A DNA stretch of 64,000 bases. Origin: an archaeon GW2011_AR5 (GTDB lineage Archaea > Aenigmatarchaeota > Aenigmatarchaeia > GW2011-AR5). Both the position numbers and the translations under genes were made by a program. This document shows positions 17,993 to 26,495 of the stretch, piece after piece (the first letter of the stretch is position 1; every line of letters begins with the position of its first letter). The stretch lies in assembly GCA_000806115.1 (NCBI GenBank), contig JWKQ01000001.1:304915-368914 (forward strand), in the 5' to 3' direction. Under the pieces are notes generated by a model that saw nothing but the letters and a program-made list of their open reading frames with translations, searched no databases and had not been told where the DNA came from.

Positions 17993-19318
17993 ATGTTTGG
18001 TTCTCTAAAGAAAAAACTCCAGGAAGCTGTCGAAAAGGTTTCGAAGTCCATAAAGGACGAGCCGAAACCGCAGGAAATGCCTGCATACGTCGAGGAACCC
18101 CGTGTACGAACGGATACGGAAAAGCCCAAAGAAGGGCTTCCTGAACCGGAGCTAGCCGCAGACGAAATGCACGAACAGCAAAAAATGGAAAAGCCAAAGG
18201 AGACTGCGGAGGCGATAGAGACGCCTATAAAACATACCGCAAGAGCCGCATCTGAAACCAAAACCGAACCTGAAGAATCCCGAGCCGCCGTTCAAAGCCT
18301 TGATAAAATAATAGAGGAGACAAAACCGGATTTCGAATCCCAGATACAGAAGAAAATCGAGGAGCTCGAGGATCTCAGGGAAAAGGTTGCAGAGGAAAAA
18401 CTGCCTGCCGAAATCGCCGAGAGCAGGGTGGAGACGGAGCAAATAGTCCGCGAGGAGAAGCGCTCGCTGCTTGGGAAGATAACAGAGAAAAAGCTCACCG
18501 AAGGCGAGATAGAGAAGATACTCAGGGAGATTAGCATCGCGCTGCTGGAAAACGACGTCGCGGTGGAGGTTGCCGAGAGGATATCAGACGACGTGAAGCG
18601 GGAACTTGCAGGCGCCGTCGTGAAACGCGGGCGCGTAGAGGATACGATAAATGATGCGCTGAGGCACGCGATGCTCGGCGTGATGAAGCAGGAAGAAATT
18701 GACATTGACGAACGGATAAGGAACAAGGACGGGCCTTTCACGATAATGATGGTGGGATTCAACGGAACCGGCAAAACAACCACGCTCGCCAAGCTTGCGC
18801 ACAGGCTGAAAGAATACAATCCCATACTAGCGGCGGCAGACACGTTCCGCGCGGCGAGCATAGAACAGCTCGAGGAGCACGGAAAGAGGCTCGGGCTCCG
18901 CGTTGTCAAGCACACTTACGGCGCGGATTCGGCTGCTGTAATATTCGATGCAAAAAAGCACGCGGCTGCCGCGGGCAGCAGGCTCGTGCTTGCGGACACC
19001 GCCGGCAGGAGCCACAGCAACGTCAACCTGATGGACGAGCTGAAAAAAGTGGCGCGGGTGAACAATCCAGACCTGAAAATCCTTGTCCTTGACTCGGTAA
19101 CCGGCAACGACATATACGACCAGTGCAACCTCTTCAATGAGGCGGTAGGAGTAGACGCGATAATACTCACGAAGGCGGACGTCTATGAGAAAGGCGGCGC
19201 GGCGCTCAGCGCAGCGTACACGCTCAAGAAGCCTATATTATTTATCGGAACTGGTCAGGAATACGACGATTTGAAAGAATTCAAGCCTGACGAGATCGTG
19301 AAGAATCTTCTTGGATGA
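17993..19318 (+). CDS. ftsY: Signal recognition particle receptor FtsY
   Basis: FtsY is the membrane-associated GTPase that receives SRP-ribosome complexes. The 441-residue protein has a charged, Glu/Lys-rich A domain (residues 1-140), then the N helical bundle and the G domain with GFNGTGKTT near 254, DTFRAASIEQLEEH, DTAGRSHSN and TKADVYEKGGAAL. ATG at 17993 follows a likely short leader; GTG at 17984 would add three residues. SRP54 is encoded 1.6 kb downstream. Confidence 0.97.
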   Translation: MFGSLKKKLQEAVEKVSKSIKDEPKPQEMPAYVEEPRVRTDTEKPKEGLPEPELAADEMHEQQKMEKPKETAEAIETPIKHTARAASETKTEPEESRAAVQSLDKIIEETKPDFESQIQKKIEELEDLREKVAEEKLPAEIAESRVETEQIVREEKRSLLGKITEKKLTEGEIEKILREISIALLENDVAVEVAERISDDVKRELAGAVVKRGRVEDTINDALRHAMLGVMKQEEIDIDERIRNKDGPFTIMMVGFNGTGKTTTLAKLAHRLKEYNPILAAADTFRAASIEQLEEHGKRLGLRVVKHTYGADSAAVIFDAKKHAAAAGSRLVLADTAGRSHSNVNLMDELKKVARVNNPDLKILVLDSVTGNDIYDQCNLFNEAVGVDAIILTKADVYEKGGAALSAAYTLKKPILFIGTGQEYDDLKEFKPDEIVKNLLG

Positions 19319-19337
19319 ATTCAAATTCCTCGGGCTC

Positions 19338-19808
19338 CTACCGGGCATTAAGTCCCGCGGCATTGAGTTGTGAAGCGTATTCATGGTAGTTGTCCCAAGC
19401 GATCGCGTCGTTGATCACCACTGACTTCAATTTTTTCCTGAAAATTCTTGACAGATAAAGCCCGAGTGCCGTGCTTATAAAATCAGACGAACTGTCCAAG
19501 CCGCTGTACCATGCATATGCAAAAGGCATGATGACTGCAATCAATGCGGGGGGCGCGTAATCTGACAGACTTGGCATACTGACATGCGTTTCTGAAAGCG
19601 CTCTCATGGTTCTTGCGCTAAAAACAGTCTTGTCAACAGCCCTGTAACTGTCGGTAAAATAGAAGTCAAAAGAATGAAGCTCATTGTCCGCGTACCTCTC
19701 TACTACATGGAGAACGTGTTTTCCCTGCCGTTCAAGCTCCCCGGTGATGCTTTGCTTTTTCCATTCCGCCTGGCGACGTGACTCAAATTCTTGCACAAAA
19801 TCACCCAA
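19338..19808 (-). CDS. Orphan protein, 156 aa, possible membrane-associated segment
   Basis: The protein is not recognised. The N-terminal half is polar, with strands around HVLHVVERYADNELHSFDFY. Residues about 95-115 (APPALIAVIMPFAYAWYSGL) are hydrophobic enough to be a membrane or amphipathic helix, and a second helix ISTALGLYLSRIFRKKLKSV is amphipathic. It converges on ftsY with a 19-base gap. Codon use looks native. Confidence 0.55.
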   Translation of the reverse strand: MGDFVQEFESRRQAEWKKQSITGELERQGKHVLHVVERYADNELHSFDFYFTDSYRAVDKTVFSARTMRALSETHVSMPSLSDYAPPALIAVIMPFAYAWYSGLDSSSDFISTALGLYLSRIFRKKLKSVVINDAIAWDNYHEYASQLNAAGLNAR

Positions 19809-19841
19809 AACCGGCGCAGTTATTCAAAAAATAGAATAAAT

Positions 19842-19985
19842 TTATTCTGCCGCTTCTTCAACAAGGCGTCTGACAGCATCACGAACAGCTTCGCTCCTGT
19901 TGGGATAAACCCCTTTCTTGACGAGAGTCTCGATGTTCCTTATCTGCTTGTCTGTCAGCCTTATCTGCACTGTTTCCATTACCAT
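19842..19985 (-). CDS. Ribbon-helix-helix regulator/antitoxin-like protein, 47 aa
   Basis: The small protein begins with a beta strand (METVQIRLTDKQIRNIETL) and continues with two helices (YPNRSEAVRDAVRRLVEEA), the CopG/ParD-type ribbon-helix-helix fold that binds operators as a dimer. The ATG at 19985 has a good gaggtg ribosome-binding site. No toxin-like gene is adjacent; the 156-aa orphan downstream is the only candidate partner. The divergent region 19986-20162 holds ACAGTAGTACTAC-type symmetry and a TTTAAAAAGC box, suitable for an operator-promoter. Confidence 0.75.
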   Translation of the reverse strand: MVMETVQIRLTDKQIRNIETLVKKGVYPNRSEAVRDAVRRLVEEAAE

Positions 19986-20162
19986 TTTTCGCACCTCATT
20001 TTGTTCTAACAACAAAGTATTAATTGTCGTACGCGACGTGCATTACCCTTGTTGCACGTGGAGCGTTCAATCACTTAACAGTAGTACTACAAACGAAGCC
20101 TTTAAAAAGCTTTTAACTACGCTGCAGTCACGAAAATTTAAACAGTAAACCCTATTATTTTT

Positions 20163-20930
20163 ATGAAAGTCCTGAAAATGCATACTGACGGCCTCGGAAC
20201 CCGAACCCTGCATTACTCTCCGGGGCTTGCGAGAGTCGTCGACCGCCTGCCGGACGGCTACCATTATGCGGGCGATTTTTACGACGCTGTTAAGGCGGTT
20301 TGCTGCATGGAAAACGGGGTATCACTCACGGATTCAGACGAGGAGCACCACATATATCTTCAGGAAAGCCGGGGCGCCGGCAGCCTCCGGGAAGCCGAGG
20401 CTCTGGGGGATTATTTGTGCGCCGGAGGATGGTACGCATTCGGCGTGACGCGGACCGCATTGCGATTCTCCCGTGCGGATTTGATGAAGCCCTATCAAAC
20501 CGGGGACGAGATACCTGTGGAAATCATAGTGACGGAAATTCCGGAAGACGTCAGAAGACAGATAGCCGATCCCAAATTCACGCGCGACAATTTCAGGGAT
20601 GTCGTAGGCAGGATAAACAGGAAAGTTGCGGAAAGGACAATAAAATATGCAAGGGGAGAGGTAATAGCCGAGGTCGACCGGCTCGGCATTTGGACGGAGA
20701 TAATGCCCGGAACCGCGCATGAAGAGCCGTACGCCCTGCACGCGTGGCTGAGGGAGGGCCTCAGCATCTCGAAAGATCCGATTTCCGGCGAATATGACGT
20801 CGTTGTCGGGCGCAGGCATCGCACGCATCGGATGTACCCGGACAAAAAATGCCTCAGCATCGATGCTACATCCAGGCGAACACATTCGGAATTATGGGTT
20901 GGCTTTCGTCCTGTGATTCGCTCCGTATAA
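20163..20930 (+). CDS. Orphan protein, 255 aa
   Basis: The protein is not recognised. It is soluble, mixed alpha/beta, with no signal peptide or membrane helix. Conserved-looking elements include EEHHIYLQESRGAGSLREAE near 60-80, which has an acidic-histidine cluster, and an Arg/His-rich stretch VVGRRHRTHRMYPDKK near 215-230 that could contact nucleic acid or phosphate. Its start lies 178 bases from a divergent RHH gene, so that regulator may control it. It precedes SRP54 by 28 bases. Codon use is native. Confidence 0.65.
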   Translation: MKVLKMHTDGLGTRTLHYSPGLARVVDRLPDGYHYAGDFYDAVKAVCCMENGVSLTDSDEEHHIYLQESRGAGSLREAEALGDYLCAGGWYAFGVTRTALRFSRADLMKPYQTGDEIPVEIIVTEIPEDVRRQIADPKFTRDNFRDVVGRINRKVAERTIKYARGEVIAEVDRLGIWTEIMPGTAHEEPYALHAWLREGLSISKDPISGEYDVVVGRRHRTHRMYPDKKCLSIDATSRRTHSELWVGFRPVIRSV

Positions 20931-20958
20931 TTCCGAATAAATATCTTCTCCTTCAATT

Positions 20959-22275
20959 ATGCGCATGCTAGGAGCACTTTCCAATAAACTGCGCGACGCG
21001 ATGGACAAGCTCACGGGAAAAGGAAACATCGACAAGGCTGCCATTGACGACCTTACAAGGGATATACAGCGCGCCATGCTCAGCGCGGACGTAGATGTTG
21101 CCTTAGTCCTGGAACTGACTGAGCGCATCCGCAAGCGCGCGTCCGGCGAACTTCCCCCGGGGCTCACAAGAAAGGAGCACATCGTCAAGGTTGTATACGA
21201 GGAACTGACGGATATAATGGGGAAAGCCAAGTCGATAATTGAACTGAAGCCCAAGAAGATACTCCTGTGCGGACTCTACGGCTCCGGAAAAACCAGCACA
21301 GCCGCGAAGCTCGCTAGATTCTACCAGAAGAAAGGGCTCAAGCCGTTCCTTATATGCTGCGACACCGTGAGACCTGCCGCATACGAACAGCTGGAACAGC
21401 TGGCAAAGAAGATAGACGTGCCGTTCTACGGGGAGAAGGGCGAGAAAGACCCTTCCCGCGTGCTGAAGAACGCGCTAAAGAAAGCCGGCGGGGACGTGAT
21501 AATTGTCGACTCTTCGGGGAGGAACGCGCTTGACAGCGGGCTTATAGACGAGATAAAGGACATCAACAAGATCCTCGGCGCTGACGAGAGAATACTTGTC
21601 ATACCTTCAGACATAGGACAGGCGGCGAAGCAGCAGGCAACCGCTTTCCACGAGGCTCTCGGAATAAGCGACGTGATAGTCACAAAGCTTGACGCGACGG
21701 CGAAGGGCGGCGGCGCGCTCACCGCGTGCTACCTGACAGGAGCCCGTGTTAAATTCATCGGCGTGGGCGAGACGCCGGAAGACCTCCAGCAATATGATCC
21801 GGAAAAATTCGTCTCGCGCCTGATAGGGTTCGCGGATTTGGAGACGCTGCTGGAAAAAGCAAGGAGTGTAGTGGACGAAAAATCGGCAAAGAACATCATG
21901 AAGGGCGACTTCACAATGGACGATTTTCTGATGCAGCTGGAGTCCATAAACAAGATGGGCTCGATGTCGCAGATACTTGACATGGCGGGACTCGGGAAGA
22001 CCGTGGCAAAGAAGGGCAACGTCAACGAGCAGGAAGCGAAGATGAAAAAATGGAAGTTCGCCATACAGTCAATGACGCGCGCCGAGCGCAGCGACCCTGA
22101 AATGATAAATTCGTCGCGGGTGAGGCGGATTGCGGCGGGCTCGGGACTGAAAGAAAGCGACGTGCGCGAGCTGCTCGCGAACTACTCCAAGATAAAGAAG
22201 ATGATGAAGCAGTTCTCGCCCGGCAAGATGAAGCGCGGCGGATTCGGCGCGCTCTTCAAGCAGTTCGGGATGTAG
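20959..22275 (+). CDS. srp54: Signal recognition particle protein SRP54
   Basis: SRP54 is the GTPase that binds signal sequences and 7S RNA. The 438-residue protein has the N domain, the G domain with CGLYGSGKTSTAAKLA near 104, DTVRPAAYEQLEQL, TKLDATAKGGGAL, and the Met-rich M domain from about 300 (MGSMSQILDMAGLG, RRIAAGSG, KMMKQFSPGKM). The G3 element reads DSSGRN near 183 instead of the usual DTAGRH. FtsY keeps DTAGR. The 7S RNA gene was not found in the window. Confidence 0.97.
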   Translation: MRMLGALSNKLRDAMDKLTGKGNIDKAAIDDLTRDIQRAMLSADVDVALVLELTERIRKRASGELPPGLTRKEHIVKVVYEELTDIMGKAKSIIELKPKKILLCGLYGSGKTSTAAKLARFYQKKGLKPFLICCDTVRPAAYEQLEQLAKKIDVPFYGEKGEKDPSRVLKNALKKAGGDVIIVDSSGRNALDSGLIDEIKDINKILGADERILVIPSDIGQAAKQQATAFHEALGISDVIVTKLDATAKGGGALTACYLTGARVKFIGVGETPEDLQQYDPEKFVSRLIGFADLETLLEKARSVVDEKSAKNIMKGDFTMDDFLMQLESINKMGSMSQILDMAGLGKTVAKKGNVNEQEAKMKKWKFAIQSMTRAERSDPEMINSSRVRRIAAGSGLKESDVRELLANYSKIKKMMKQFSPGKMKRGGFGALFKQFGM

Positions 22276-22316
22276 CAACGGTGGCTTCTTTTAAGCTTTT
22301 TCATTACTATAAGGTT

Positions 22317-23649
22317 GTGAGTTAATACGACAAAAAAATCCCATACCACCAGAGACGTTGCTGCAGTCGTTCCAATAGGCGGCGACGGAACGAGGTTCTA
22401 CCCGGCAAGCCTTGACACAAGGAAGCATCTGATTTACATTGCGAACCACCCCGTTCTGGGCGCATCTCTTCACCACTGGATATACGAAGGCGTCAGGGAC
22501 ATAGTTTTCGGCGCAACCGGCTATGAGAACAGGGTCCAGACCAAGCGATTCTTCGGCGGCGGCGGAAGATATTCAAAACTCTCCGCAGACGTGACGCTGT
22601 CTTTTTGCAACTATGACGACCGCGAGTTCCTGAAAAAAGGCAGCGCAGATGTCTTCATGTGGGCAATTGATGAATACGCGGAAATGATGGGTGAGAGGGA
22701 TATACTTCTGATAAACGGTGACAACCTGTCAACCACGAACCTTGACGAGTTCTACCAGGCGCATCATGAGAGGAATGCAATAATGACACTTGGCGTCAAG
22801 GGTTTCAACATCAACGACCCGAGAATACGCCAGCTCGGAACAGTTGTGTTCGACGGGCAGAGGAGGATAACTGATTTTGCAGAAAAGGCTGAGACACCCA
22901 TATCAAAATACGTGAACACTGCGATATGCCTTTTCTCTCCCAAGATACGCGACTTATTGAAGTCTCATGATTTTCGCAAGATGCTGGAAGAAAGGCGCGC
23001 AGGCGGAAGGCTTGACGTCGGCGGACATCTGCTCCCTGCGCTTGTAGAGCATCAGGCTCCCGCATATGCCCACGTTCTCACAGGTCCATGGGCGGACATA
23101 GGAACACCCGACAGCTTCACAGAAACTACGAGCGATATACTGCACGGTAAATATCCCAACCTCAGGTATCCTGATCATCATCATGCAGGCAATTCACAAG
23201 TACACAGCGAAACATTTTCAAGAATAAGGGGTAAGAATGTTGCGTTTGAGGGATATTCAATTGTTGACCGCCAGACAAGATTCGGAGAATGTGTTAGGGT
23301 GAAGGATTCCGTGGTGGGAGAAAACGTCGTCATCGGGGACAATGTTGCCATAGATGACACAACTACGCTATTTCCGTTCTCGCGCGTTGATGACGGCGCC
23401 GAGCTCAGACAGGCAATAGTAGGCAGCTATACGACGATTGGCAGGGATTGCGTCATCGAGCCCGGCGCATTCCTTGGCGACAACCTTCACCTGCCTCAGG
23501 GAACAGTCATAACTGCGGACATGAGAGTGGCAGGCAATCACCACAGGAAAAAAGTAGAGGACGCCAGAATAAATGAAAAACCTATGTACCAGATTGTTGC
23601 AGATTTCGACTTTGACGCTTTCGGCTTCAAGGAAGTCCCCAGCGAGTAA
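22317..23649 (+). CDS. Sugar-phosphate nucleotidyltransferase with left-handed beta-helix tail; start region out of frame
   Basis: Family members join a nucleoside triphosphate to a sugar-1-phosphate for surface-glycan precursors. The N-terminal VVPIGGDGTRFYPASLDTRK is the nucleotide-binding signature. A hexapeptide-repeat C-terminus (GENVVIGDNVAIDD, GSYTTIGRDCVIEPGAFLG) suggests a trimerising or acyltransferase-like beta helix. In the coding frame the first codon after the stop at 22318-22320 is GTT, and no ATG, GTG or TTG precedes the signature. A GTG at 22317 would fit if one T of gagttaat were absent, giving M-S-N-T-T-K-K. The gene may carry a frameshift, or the sequence an error. The sugar is unknown. 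Confidence 0.8.
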
Positions 23650-23682
23650 ATGTTTTTAAGAATTCCGCACAATCAGTAGCCT

Positions 23683-24009
23683 ATGATATCATATCAGGAT
23701 TTTGACAAGGTGGACATACGCGTCGGCAAAATAATAAGCGTTGAGAACTTCCCGGAGGCAAAAAAACCGGCGTACAAGCTCACAATCGACATGGGGCCTC
23801 TTGGCTTGAAGCGCAGCAGCGCGCAGATTTCTCACTACAGCAAAGAAGAGCTGCCGGGCAAACTTGTGCTTTGCGTCGTAAACTTCCCGCCGAAGCAGGT
23901 TGCAAACTTCGTCTCGGAAGTCCTCACGCTCGGCGTCCCGGACGAGAAAGGCAGATGGACGCTCATTCAGCCCGACTCTGATGTGCCGCCGGGCGGGCGG
24001 ATGGCGTAG
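23683..24009 (+). CDS. csaA: tRNA-binding domain protein, CsaA-like
   Basis: The 108-residue protein is a single EMAP/CsaA-type OB-fold tRNA-binding domain, as at the C-terminus of many MetRS enzymes. Signatures are DFDKVDIRVGKIISVENFPEAKKP near 6-29, SSAQISHYS and the VVNFPPKQVANFVSEVLTLG segment. It may act in trans for an aminoacyl-tRNA synthetase or as a chaperone-like protein; which is not clear from sequence. It follows the nucleotidyltransferase by 33 bases. Its 3' end overlaps an opposite-strand orphan by 47 bases. Confidence 0.9.
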   Translation: MISYQDFDKVDIRVGKIISVENFPEAKKPAYKLTIDMGPLGLKRSSAQISHYSKEELPGKLVLCVVNFPPKQVANFVSEVLTLGVPDEKGRWTLIQPDSDVPPGGRMA

Positions 24010-24304
24010 ATGCTTTGATCCTGCGGATTCTATAGCTTACCGATACGTTTCTCATTTCAAACGGTCCGAATCTGTATACTCTTTCAGAGGTCATAGTTTC
24101 AAGCGAACCGTCCGGATTTGTTCTTGCGTCGAAAACGAACGGCATCAGGAGGAACCTAATGTCTTTTGTAGGTACGCCTGTGATCTCGCCGAGCAGCCTG
24201 TCGCTGTAGTAGTGCCTATCAGGCGAATAAGAAACAAGCCTTGAGATTGCCGCATCCTGTATCCTGAATGCCCCGAACAGCGTATAATGCGACACCACCA
24301 TCAT
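23963..24304 (-). CDS. Orphan small protein, 113 aa
   Basis: The protein is not recognised. It is mixed alpha/beta with a beta-rich middle (IRFLLMPFVFDARTN, FEMRNVSVSYRIRRI). A TTTATAAG box lies about 20-25 bases upstream of its ATG at 24304, the spacing of a leaderless archaeal promoter, and this is the best evidence that it is real. Its last 47 bases overlap the end of csaA. Confidence 0.55.
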   Translation of the reverse strand: MMVVSHYTLFGAFRIQDAAISRLVSYSPDRHYYSDRLLGEITGVPTKDIRFLLMPFVFDARTNPDGSLETMTSERVYRFGPFEMRNVSVSYRIRRIKASTPSARPAAHQSRAE

Positions 24305-24484
24305 AAAATTTTCAAGTTAACGCTTATAAACTCTTTGCGACAATACAGGGATAGAAAAAATGCTCAATGACGCTTCAGTTCGTCAGGGAGCGACTTTCTG
24401 CGACGCCATCCCATTGCGGAGCATCGCACACTCGAATTGCAAACCGCATACTTGCGATCGTTGTTTTCGAAAAAGGTGATAAAA

Positions 24485-25198
24485 ATGGAAATACAGCCTC
24501 CAATGAAACAAATGGGTTACGACCGAGCTATAGTTGTGTTCTCTCCAGAGGGGAGAATGTACCAGGTGGAATACGCGAGGAAAGCGGTTGAAAAAGCATC
24601 CACCGTGGTGGGCGCCACGTTTACAAATGGAGTCGTGCTTACGGCAGCGCGCTCTATCCAGAAGCTTCTCGTGCCGGAAAGCGTCGAGAAAATATCCAAG
24701 GTGGACGACCACATCGGCATAGCGTCATGCGGAATCCTTGCAGACAGCAGGATTCTTGTTGATTACGCAAGGGTCAAGAGTCAGGTGAACCGCATCACTT
24801 ACAGCGAACCGATAGAGATATCCGCGCTGGTAAAGGACATCTGCGACAGGAAGCAAAGATTTACGCAGATGGGCGGCATAAGGCCGTACGGTGTCACGCT
24901 CCTGGTTGCGGGAATGGACGGAACGCCTCATTTATATGAGACAGATCCGTCCGGCACCATGCGCGAGTGGAGGGCACACGCAGTTGGCAGGGGCAGCAAG
25001 GACGCGAGGAAAGTCCTCATGGAAGAATACAAAGACGGGCTGACAAAGGAAAAAGCCACCGAACTCGCGCTCAAGGCATTAAAGTCAGGAGAAAAGAAGC
25101 TGACGCTCCGCTCTGTCGAGGTCGGGTTTGTCGAGAACGGCAAGTTCAAGCTGATGGACAAGAACGAGCTGAAAGAGGTTATGAAGAAGTTCATTTAA
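24485..25198 (+). CDS. psmA: Proteasome subunit alpha
   Basis: Alpha subunits form the outer rings and the gate of the 20S proteasome and dock the ATPase. The 237-residue protein has the N-terminal gate and YDRAIVVFSPEGRMYQVEYARKA signature (residues 12-34), then IGIASCGILADSRILVDYAR and GGIRPYGVTLLVAG. ATG at 24485 follows AAAAAGGTGAT, a good ribosome-binding site. No beta subunit or PAN gene is in the window. The stop is followed at once by the 3' module at 25199. Confidence 0.97.
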   Translation: MEIQPPMKQMGYDRAIVVFSPEGRMYQVEYARKAVEKASTVVGATFTNGVVLTAARSIQKLLVPESVEKISKVDDHIGIASCGILADSRILVDYARVKSQVNRITYSEPIEISALVKDICDRKQRFTQMGGIRPYGVTLLVAGMDGTPHLYETDPSGTMREWRAHAVGRGSKDARKVLMEEYKDGLTKEKATELALKALKSGEKKLTLRSVEVGFVENGKFKLMDKNELKEVMKKFI

Positions 25199-25249
25199 CC
25201 CTTTTTCTTTGAAAAAGAAAAAGCGCTACCGGAAAAAGAAAATATTATT
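25199..25249 (+). terminator. 3' module without inserted repeat
   Basis: CCCTTTTTCTTT directly after the psmA stop can pair with AAAAAGAAAAAG (25212-25223) or with GGAAAAAGAAAA (25231-25242), which runs into ATATTATT. The spacer GCGCTACCGG corresponds to the place where repeat C2 sits in the L39e module. U-rich RNA here should terminate psmA transcripts. Confidence 0.65.
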
Positions 25250-25307
25250 GGGCGGCTCGCTGGCGCTTCGCTCTTTCTTTAAGAACTTTTTTATTTTATC
25301 TTTGAGA

Positions 25308-25631
25308 ATGCCTGAAGAAGTAGCGATCCAAATGACGCTCGTAGAGAACGGACTTGGGCAAAGGGCTGTTCCTATTTATTTTGCCTCCTTTCACGTCCCG
25401 CTAGAATTATATAACGACGACGCTGCCAACAGGGGAGCTTTTTCACGAATGAGTGACGCACAAAACGCCGACGTTGAAAGCTCTTTCGTTTACCACTTTA
25501 CTGACAAGAACTACGGCAGAGAAGTCTTCTACGTATCGTCACCTGATGAGTTGCATACTGCCAGCATTGCAGGCGCGATTCTCCAAGGATTCGGCGTTGA
25601 GCATAGGATTGCGCCAAAAACTGCTCACTGA
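25308..25631 (+). CDS. Orphan small protein, 107 aa
   Basis: The protein is not recognised. It is acidic to neutral, soluble, with beta-prone segments (AIQMTLVENGLGQ, VPIYFASFHVPLEL, REVFYVSSPDELH) and a C-terminal helix. ATG at 25308 is chosen because the upstream in-frame sequence is the lysine-coding terminator region and should not be coding. A TTATTTTATC box lies about 15-20 bases before the ATG, suggesting leaderless transcription. Confidence 0.55.
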   Translation: MPEEVAIQMTLVENGLGQRAVPIYFASFHVPLELYNDDAANRGAFSRMSDAQNADVESSFVYHFTDKNYGREVFYVSSPDELHTASIAGAILQGFGVEHRIAPKTAH

Positions 25632-25689
25632 TGTTCAACCTTGCCTTTGACCTTCATTAAACCTTGTTTTTTATTTTGGCTAAATCCAT

Positions 25690-26388
25690 TTAGACTTTTT
25701 GCGCTACAAAGAAATCACGCTTATAATAGCTGTCATCAGGCAGCCTGAATTCATGTTCCCTGTACCCAAGAGCTTCAAAGCTCCTTTGACTTGGAGAAAA
25801 ATCTGAAGGTAAATCCTCACAATTGTTGCTGCATGCGAAAAAAACACCGTCGGGCTTGAGGACTTTCAGCATTTCTCGTCCTACGTACTGGATGAACCTT
25901 GCCTTGTCTTCCCGGCGCATTGAAACCGCAGGTTCTTCGTGATATGATGTTCCAAAAGGGTGAGCCCGACAAAACTGTCCGCCTTCCTGTGGGTTTGGAT
26001 ACATAAATTGAATATAAATCACATCGGCGCTATTTTCAGGGAGATACGCCGCTATATTTTCCCATTTATCTTGCAAAAACCTGACTCCGCTTTTCTCAAT
26101 CACATGCCTTGGCGGCGTCATTGTATGATCAATAGCTGTAGTTCTTACACCTTTCGAACCCATGTATGAAAGGGCTGCTATCCCATATATGCCTGTTCCA
26201 ACTTCAACTACTTGCGCGCCTCTTGGTTCAACAAATGTGGAAAGGAATGAAATTACCGGAGCGTAAAATCCTATTGGAAGCCACGGATTATCAGACTGCC
26301 AGTCAAGATACCTGTTCATTTTCAGGAAACATTCTATTTCATGTTCATAGTGCTCCCTGGTTTCCCGATCGAGACCTAGCGTTTTCAT
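25690..26388 (-). CDS. SAM-dependent methyltransferase-like protein, 232 aa
   Basis: The Rossmann-type motif I reads VVEVGTGIYGIAALSYMG near 60-77. Motif IV-like NSADVIYIQFMYPNPQ follows, and LKPDGVFFACSNN matches motif VI. The D/N-P-P-Y catalytic motif of DNA methylases is absent; MYPNPQ is its positional equivalent. The substrate cannot be inferred. It is transcribed away from the restriction island at 26496, sharing a 107-base divergent promoter region with AT-rich sequence. Confidence 0.75.
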   Translation of the reverse strand: MKTLGLDRETREHYEHEIECFLKMNRYLDWQSDNPWLPIGFYAPVISFLSTFVEPRGAQVVEVGTGIYGIAALSYMGSKGVRTTAIDHTMTPPRHVIEKSGVRFLQDKWENIAAYLPENSADVIYIQFMYPNPQEGGQFCRAHPFGTSYHEEPAVSMRREDKARFIQYVGREMLKVLKPDGVFFACSNNCEDLPSDFSPSQRSFEALGYREHEFRLPDDSYYKRDFFVAQKV

Positions 26389-26495
26389 GGCTTTGTTTAA
26401 AAAGTAGCTCTTGTTTAATAAGTAGGAAAAGTGTTTAAAAAGTCAGTTGTAGGTTATCGATTCTAATTTTTAAAGGCTATATACAATCTGTCAAT

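Noticed and set aside
24360-24479. 39-codon frame ending just before psmA
   Set aside because: It overlaps the psmA ribosome-binding site and has no coding-like pattern; the paired cysteines near its end seem accidental.
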